Source: CAVTTH01 sp963737545 (GTDB lineage Bacteria; Verrucomicrobiota; Verrucomicrobiia; Chthoniobacterales; UBA10450). Taken from it: 64,000 nucleotides of DNA. Under the pieces are notes generated by a model. That model saw only the letters and a list, made by a program, of their open reading frames with translations, ran no database searches and was not told the origin of the DNA. The DNA lies in the NCBI GenBank assembly GCA_963737545.1, contig CAVTTH010000003.1, forward strand, positions 1 through 64,000, written 5' to 3'. A program made the position numbers and the translations under genes. Positions 60,043-64,000 of this stretch are shown in pieces (positions within the stretch are counted from its first letter, which is position 1; the number at the start of each line of letters is the position of its first letter).

Positions 60043-60936
60043 ATGGAAACGCAACCAATGTTCAGGGGCACATTCACGGCGTTGGTCACGCCTTTTCGAA
60101 GCGGTGAAATTGATTACGAAGCGTTCGAGCATTTAATCGAGTCGCAAGTTACCGACGGTGTGACCGGAATCGTGGTCGCCGGCACGACGGGCGAATCGCC
60201 CACCCTGAGTCACTCTGAACGGGAACGCTTGATCGAGTTGGCCGTGGCCTTTGTGCGAGGTCGTTGCCAGGTGCTGGCAGGCACAGGATCAAACTCGACC
60301 CGCGACACAATCGTTAGCACGCGACGAGCAGAAGGGCTTCAGGCCAACGGCGCGTTGGTGGTGGCGCCATATTACAATAAGCCGAGCCAGGAAGGATTGT
60401 ATCGCCATTTCCGCGATGTCGCACAATCGACCTCTCTGCCGCTTATGCTCTACAACATTCCAAGCCGCTGTGGGGTCGACGTTCAGCCGGAAACCGTCGT
60501 CCGCCTCGCGGGGGAGTGTTCCAATATTGTCTCGATCAAGGAAGCGAGCGGGAGCGTGGACCGGGTGAGCGAACTGCGCAGCTTGCTTCCTGATGAGTTC
60601 ACGATTTTGAGCGGGGACGATTCCCTTACGCTGCCTTTTCTGTCCATCGGTGCGGTGGGTGTTGTGAGCGTCGCTTCGAATTTGTTTCCGGTGGAGGTTT
60701 GCGCGCTGGTTCAGGCTTTTGAATCGGGCGATATCAAGGCGGCGACCGAACTTCACCGCAAATTGTTGCCTGTTTTCAAAGCATTGTTCATTGAACCGAA
60801 TCCGGTGCCGGCGAAAACGGCGCTCTCCTGGCGGGGCGAAATGTCCGGCGAATGCCGCTTGCCCCTCTGCGAAATGAGCGAAGCGAACGAAAAACGTTTG
60901 CGCCAGGCGATCGCCGCATTTGAACGCACCGGTTGA
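60043..60936 (+). CDS. dapA: 4-hydroxy-tetrahydrodipicolinate synthase
   Basis: The ATG at 60043 is preceded by GGAGAG; the frame is open further up to 60016. The 297-residue enzyme has the Thr-Thr pair and GES of VVAGTTGESPTLSHSER, the Tyr in LYNIPSRCGVDV, and the Schiff-base Lys in IVSIKEASGSVDRV. It condenses aspartate semialdehyde with pyruvate. With dapF and dapB close by and no dapD or dapE seen here, the pathway type cannot be decided in the window. Confidence 0.95.
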   Translation: METQPMFRGTFTALVTPFRSGEIDYEAFEHLIESQVTDGVTGIVVAGTTGESPTLSHSERERLIELAVAFVRGRCQVLAGTGSNSTRDTIVSTRRAEGLQANGALVVAPYYNKPSQEGLYRHFRDVAQSTSLPLMLYNIPSRCGVDVQPETVVRLAGECSNIVSIKEASGSVDRVSELRSLLPDEFTILSGDDSLTLPFLSIGAVGVVSVASNLFPVEVCALVQAFESGDIKAATELHRKLLPVFKALFIEPNPVPAKTALSWRGEMSGECRLPLCEMSEANEKRLRQAIAAFERTG

Positions 60937-60987
60937 TATTCTTGTTGCCAGGGAAGACCGCTACTACAACGCTGTCGGTTCCATTGT

Positions 60988-61741
60988 ATGAAAGCGTTGC
61001 GTATTTCGTTGATTGGCGCCGACGGACGAATGGGAAAAGCAATTTGCGCCGTCGCCAAAGGCGATCCCGATCTTACGATTGCAGGCAAATGCGATCTCGG
61101 AGATTCGCTCGCCGGCGCGATTGCCGCGGGCGAAGTCGTCGTCGATTTCAGTTCGGTGGAAACAACGAGCGATGTTTGCGAGGCATGTCTCCGAAACAAG
61201 ACTCCCCTGGTTATCGGGACCACCGGACATTCCGCTGCGCAGCGAAAGTTCATTGAGACCACAGCCAAATCGCTGCCGATCGTTTTCGCACCGAACTTCA
61301 GTGTTGGCGTGAACACTTTGTTCTGGCTCACACGGAAGGCGGCCGAGTTGCTCGGCTCGGATTTCGACCTTGAAATCGTCGAAATGCATCATCGACTGAA
61401 GAAGGATGCACCGAGCGGGACCGCGCGAAAGCTCGCGGAAATCCTGAGTGAGATTCGACAACTCAATGTGGAAAAGGATGTCGTCATACGGGCGCGAGGG
61501 GATGACTGGCGAGCGGCCCAAAGCGCAGATCGGGATGCATTCGCTCCGCGGAGGGGATGCAGTCGGCGATCACCAGGTGATTTTTGCCGGGCCCGGCGAG
61601 CGTCTCGCACTGGCACACTGCGCGTCCAGCCGGGAGACATTTGCCCGCGGCGCGTTGCGCGCCGCGCGTTGGATCGTGGGAAAACAGCCGGGCCTTTACA
61701 GCATGGAGGATGTGCTTGGTCTTTCTGCGAAGCGCTCATGA
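60988..61741 (+). pseudogene. dapB: 4-hydroxy-tetrahydrodipicolinate reductase DapB, one frameshift near 61485
   Basis: The first frame (MKALRISLIGADGRMGKAI) carries the NAD(P)-binding GADGRMG motif, VVDFSSVETTSDV, VIGTTGHSAAQ, APNFSVGVNTLFWL and the active site EMHHRLKKDAPSGTARKLAE. After about VEKDVV it changes: the rest (YGREGMTGERPKAQIGMHSLRGGDAVGDHQVIFAGPGERLALAH...LYSMEDVLGL) is one frame away and ends at 61741. Removing one base near 61483-61488 joins both into a normal ~250-residue DapB. Without repair, the upstream frame runs on in frame through folK, giving a false 416-residue fusion. The true stop overlaps the folK start (ATGA). Confidence 0.9.
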
Positions 61742-62238
61742 GGGCGGGTATTGCGCTCGGTTCCAATCTCGGCGATCGCCTCGCCTATCTCAGAGCGGGG
61801 CGCGACGAAATCCTCAAGCGCCCCGGCGTGAACGAGCCCTTTCTTTTTTCGTCCATTTACGAGACGGAACCAGTCGGATGCGAGGCAGGCGCCGGAGCTT
61901 TTCTTAATGCCGTGATCGAGATTGGATACGACATGAATCCGGAGAACTTCCTGCGAGAGCTCAGCTCAATCGAGAGCTCGTTAGGCCGACAAAGATCGGG
62001 CGAGCGAAACCGGTCGCGGACCATCGACCTGGATCTCCTTTATCTCGGCGAAGTCGCAATTAAAAACCATGAGATCGAATTGCCGCATCCGCGGGCCACG
62101 GCGCGGCGCTTTGTCCTCGAGCCTCTGGCCGAGATTCGGCCGGATCTCAGATTGCCGGGACAAAGGGAAAACGTGACAGCTTTACTGGCGAGGCTTTCAC
62201 GCTCCGAGCGAGTGGTGCGAAAGGCGGATGAATGGTAA
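61738..62238 (+). CDS. folK: 2-amino-4-hydroxy-6-hydroxymethyldihydropteridine pyrophosphokinase
   Basis: The ATG at 61738-61740 overlaps the dapB stop. The 166-residue enzyme begins MRAGIALGSNLGDRLAYLRAG, and has FSSIYETEPVGCEAG, FLNAVIEIGY, the Mg-binding RSRTIDLDLLYLGEV and ELPHPRATARRFVLEPLAEI. It transfers pyrophosphate from ATP to the pterin, in folate synthesis. Its stop overlaps the panB start by 7 bases. It is in one operon with dapB and panB by overlap. Confidence 0.94.
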   Translation: MRAGIALGSNLGDRLAYLRAGRDEILKRPGVNEPFLFSSIYETEPVGCEAGAGAFLNAVIEIGYDMNPENFLRELSSIESSLGRQRSGERNRSRTIDLDLLYLGEVAIKNHEIELPHPRATARRFVLEPLAEIRPDLRLPGQRENVTALLARLSRSERVVRKADEW

Positions 62239-63002
62239 CCTCACCCTCAGTGAACGGATTGCGTGAAAAGAAGGAACGCGGTGAGCGGATCACGGCATTG
62301 ACCGCTTATGACTATCCAACCGCGCGATTGCTGGACGAAAGTGGCATCGACATCATTCTTGTCGGTGACTCGTTAGGGATGGTCGTTCTCGGATACGAAG
62401 ATACGACGCGCGTGACGTTGAACGAAATGATTCATCATACCCGGGCGGTTGCGCGCGGAGTGAAGCGGGCGCTTCTCGTCGTCGATCTCCCGATTTATAC
62501 CTATGATACGCCGCAGGACGCGGTCGCGAACGCACGCCGGCTGATGGATTCCGGCGCGCAGGCGGTGAAACTGGAAGGCGGCGCAAGTCACGTTTCCCAA
62601 ATCGCGGCGATCGTAGGAGCGGGCATTCCGCTGATGGCGCACATCGGCATGTTGCCGCAGAGCGTGCGCGAAGAGGGCGGCTACAAAATGAAGGGACGGA
62701 CGCCGCCCGAGGCGGAGCGTTTGATCGAAGACGGGCTTGCGGTGGAGAAAGCGGGCGCGTTTGCCATCGTGCTCGAGATCGTGGCGCCGGAAACGGCCCG
62801 GCAGATCACGGCAGCGGTCAAGATTCCCACCATCGGAATCGGTTCCGGAGCGCATTGCGATGGACAGATTTTGGTTACCCACGATTTGATTGGTCTTTTT
62901 CCCTGGTTCACTCCGAAGTTTGTCTCACCGCAGGCGCAGGTCGCCGAGGAGATCAGAAGGGCGGCGCGCATTTTCATCGAGCGCACGCGCGGCGGAGGGT
63001 AG
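62232..63002 (+). CDS. panB: 3-methyl-2-oxobutanoate hydroxymethyltransferase
   Basis: The 256-residue enzyme has ITALTAYDYPTARLLDESGID, VGDSLGMVVLGYEDTT, AVKLEGG, PLMAHIGMLPQS and IGIGSGAHCDGQILVTHDLIG, all of the ketopantoate hydroxymethyltransferase pattern with the Mg ligands (D in VGDS, D in VVDLP, E in LEGG). It makes ketopantoate from 2-oxoisovalerate and methylene-THF, so it uses a folate product, next to folK. The ATG at 62232 overlaps the folK end. Confidence 0.96.
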   Translation: MVTSPSVNGLREKKERGERITALTAYDYPTARLLDESGIDIILVGDSLGMVVLGYEDTTRVTLNEMIHHTRAVARGVKRALLVVDLPIYTYDTPQDAVANARRLMDSGAQAVKLEGGASHVSQIAAIVGAGIPLMAHIGMLPQSVREEGGYKMKGRTPPEAERLIEDGLAVEKAGAFAIVLEIVAPETARQITAAVKIPTIGIGSGAHCDGQILVTHDLIGLFPWFTPKFVSPQAQVAEEIRRAARIFIERTRGGG

Positions 63003-63087
63003 CCTGAATCGGCTGCCGCCTGGCATTTTCCGCGCTCCAGTCCAGTTTGACAATTTCTGCTCGCTGCCGGTTTGTTTCTATCGCCAC

Positions 63088-64000
63088 ATGAGAGCACCTA
63101 AACCGATCGATTTGGATACCTACGATATTTGGTCGGGCAGCCGCCAGCGCAACTGGCTTCTCTTCGGTCTCTGCCTGTCGTTGCTCCTGCACGGCGCGCT
63201 CTGCGTCTATTTCTATCGCGCCCGCTTTCAGGCACCGGAGGTATTCGTCGATAGCAGGCAGACTCCGACTTTCAAAGTCAAGAACGTCGATCTCAGCCCG
63301 AAGCCGCTTGACCAGGCGAGTCTGGACCAGACCAACCCGGCCGCCAAACCGAACCCCGACAACACCGATGTCCAGTTGCCGGACGAGAAAAAATCCTTCG
63401 ATAAGTTGTTGCAGGATGTCCAGGCGAGCACGGCGATACCGGACGACACACGCGATGTTCTGCCTGATCAGCCAAAAGTGGATCAACGTAACGAAACGTC
63501 GCTCTTGAATGAAATCGAGCGGACGACAGCGCAGACGCTCGCACAGGACCCGAAGGCGAGCCGGCAGCAGTCGCTCCTCACGGATTCGTCCGCGTCTGGC
63601 CGGCCGCAACCGGCGCTTACTGGAACGGAGCTGGCGACGAGCACGACGATCAAGCGGCCTAACAGTTTCACGAGCAAGATTCCGGGCGACAGCGCCGGGC
63701 CAAAGCGCGGCACGCCAGGTTTTAGCGATTTGGATTCTTTGCTCGCGCAAAAAGGTCCGCTTGGTTCGGGCACCGCCATCCGCATGCCGGACGATCAGCT
63801 TTTCGAATATAACAGCGCAGACTTACAGCCAAGCTCGGTCGCGCAATTGCAAAAGCTCGGGACCCTGATCAAACGCAATCCGAAAGCGACCTTCACCATC
63901 GAAGGCTACACCGATTCATTCGGTCCCTATGATTACAATCTCGATCTCAGCCAGCGCCGGGCAGACAGCGTGCAGGACTATCTGGTGAATGTGATGGGCA
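63088..64000 (+). CDS. OmpA-domain envelope protein, 3' end cut by window edge
   Basis: The frame from the ATG at 63088-63090 is open for 304 codons to the right edge. It starts MRAPKPIDLDTYDIWSGSRQ, has one membrane helix (WLLFGLCLSLLLHGALCVYFY) and a long polar Pro/Asp/Gln-rich region of about 180 residues. An OmpA/MotB-type peptidoglycan-binding domain then begins (LFEYNSADLQPSSVAQLQKLGTLIKRNPKATFTIEGYTDSFGPYDYNLDLSQRRADSV, with the Asp and Arg that bind diaminopimelate). The single N-terminal helix is MotB/TonB-like, so it is an inner membrane protein that reaches the cell wall. The start of the next gene cannot be seen. Confidence 0.85.
   Translation, partial: MRAPKPIDLDTYDIWSGSRQRNWLLFGLCLSLLLHGALCVYFYRARFQAPEVFVDSRQTPTFKVKNVDLSPKPLDQASLDQTNPAAKPNPDNTDVQLPDEKKSFDKLLQDVQASTAIPDDTRDVLPDQPKVDQRNETSLLNEIERTTAQTLAQDPKASRQQSLLTDSSASGRPQPALTGTELATSTTIKRPNSFTSKIPGDSAGPKRGTPGFSDLDSLLAQKGPLGSGTAIRMPDDQLFEYNSADLQPSSVAQLQKLGTLIKRNPKATFTIEGYTDSFGPYDYNLDLSQRRADSVQDYLVNVMG

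Noticed and set aside
60988..62238. A DapB-FolK fusion protein
   Set aside because: The middle (about 61490-61737) has no similarity in this frame, while the DapB C-terminus is found one frame away; it is the result of a frame break.

Overview
The window looks like chromosomal DNA from a Verrucomicrobiota bacterium, most likely of the Spartobacteria/Chthoniobacterales type. This placement is an inference from gene content. It rests on a GreA with a very long N-terminal extension (as in Chlamydia), a TIGR04073 exosortase-associated protein plus a PEP-CTERM protein, a plant-like GlgC, lipid A synthesis (LpxD), and many short dispersed inverted repeats. The DNA is GC-rich and densely coded on both strands.

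Layout. 1-11 kb: lpxD (cut by the left edge), a methyltransferase, long greA, then on the + strand a TerC/Alx membrane protein, a TIGR04073 protein, a Cys-rich methyltransferase, a TrmA/RlmD-type rRNA methyltransferase, a CPA2 antiporter, serA and a GlsB-like protein. 11-16 kb: an EamA exporter (frameshifted) overlapping a ferritin-like/VIT1 fusion (MbfA type), then tRNA-Ala(CGC) with a duplicated 3' end and a more A+T-rich three-gene accessory cassette led by a TIGR04255 protein. 16-29 kb: a ParA ATPase joined in frame to a LanB-like dehydratase, a REC-kinase protein, a ketosynthase with a changed active site coupled to two tandem sensor kinases, class II aldolase and a response regulator. 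29-40 kb: small conserved proteins, glgC, glmS, and a type II secretion/type IV pilus block with two tandem GspE/PilB ATPases, GspF and a GspG-like pseudopilin, then thioredoxin and a Pro-rich tail-anchored protein. 40-46 kb: rimO, rodZ and ftsK on the minus strand. 46-56 kb: a flavin-dependent halogenase-like enzyme, a phosphodiesterase-TPR protein, a PEP-CTERM protein, a POT peptide transporter, a DUF885 protein, a class I amidotransferase and a HAD protein. 56-64 kb: queD, queE, a LysE exporter and a secreted Cys/His protein on minus, then dapF, dapA, dapB, folK, panB and a truncated OmpA-domain protein on plus.

Three signals cut across the annotation. First, five conserved genes (EamA, rimO, ftsK, a HAD gene, dapB) each carry one apparent frameshift, which suggests base-level assembly errors more than true decay. 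Second, the octamer TCGTTAGG and its reverse complement occur at least 17 times, in and between genes and in several reading frames, against about two expected by chance. Third, several families of short inverted repeats (GTCATCCCGAGC-type, TGTAGCGGCG-type, and a TTCGGCATT array) sit between genes; one supplies the N-terminal leader of the pseudopilin. The best candidates for undescribed biology are the LanB-ParA in-frame fusion and the TIGR04255 three-gene cassette beside the duplicated tRNA end.
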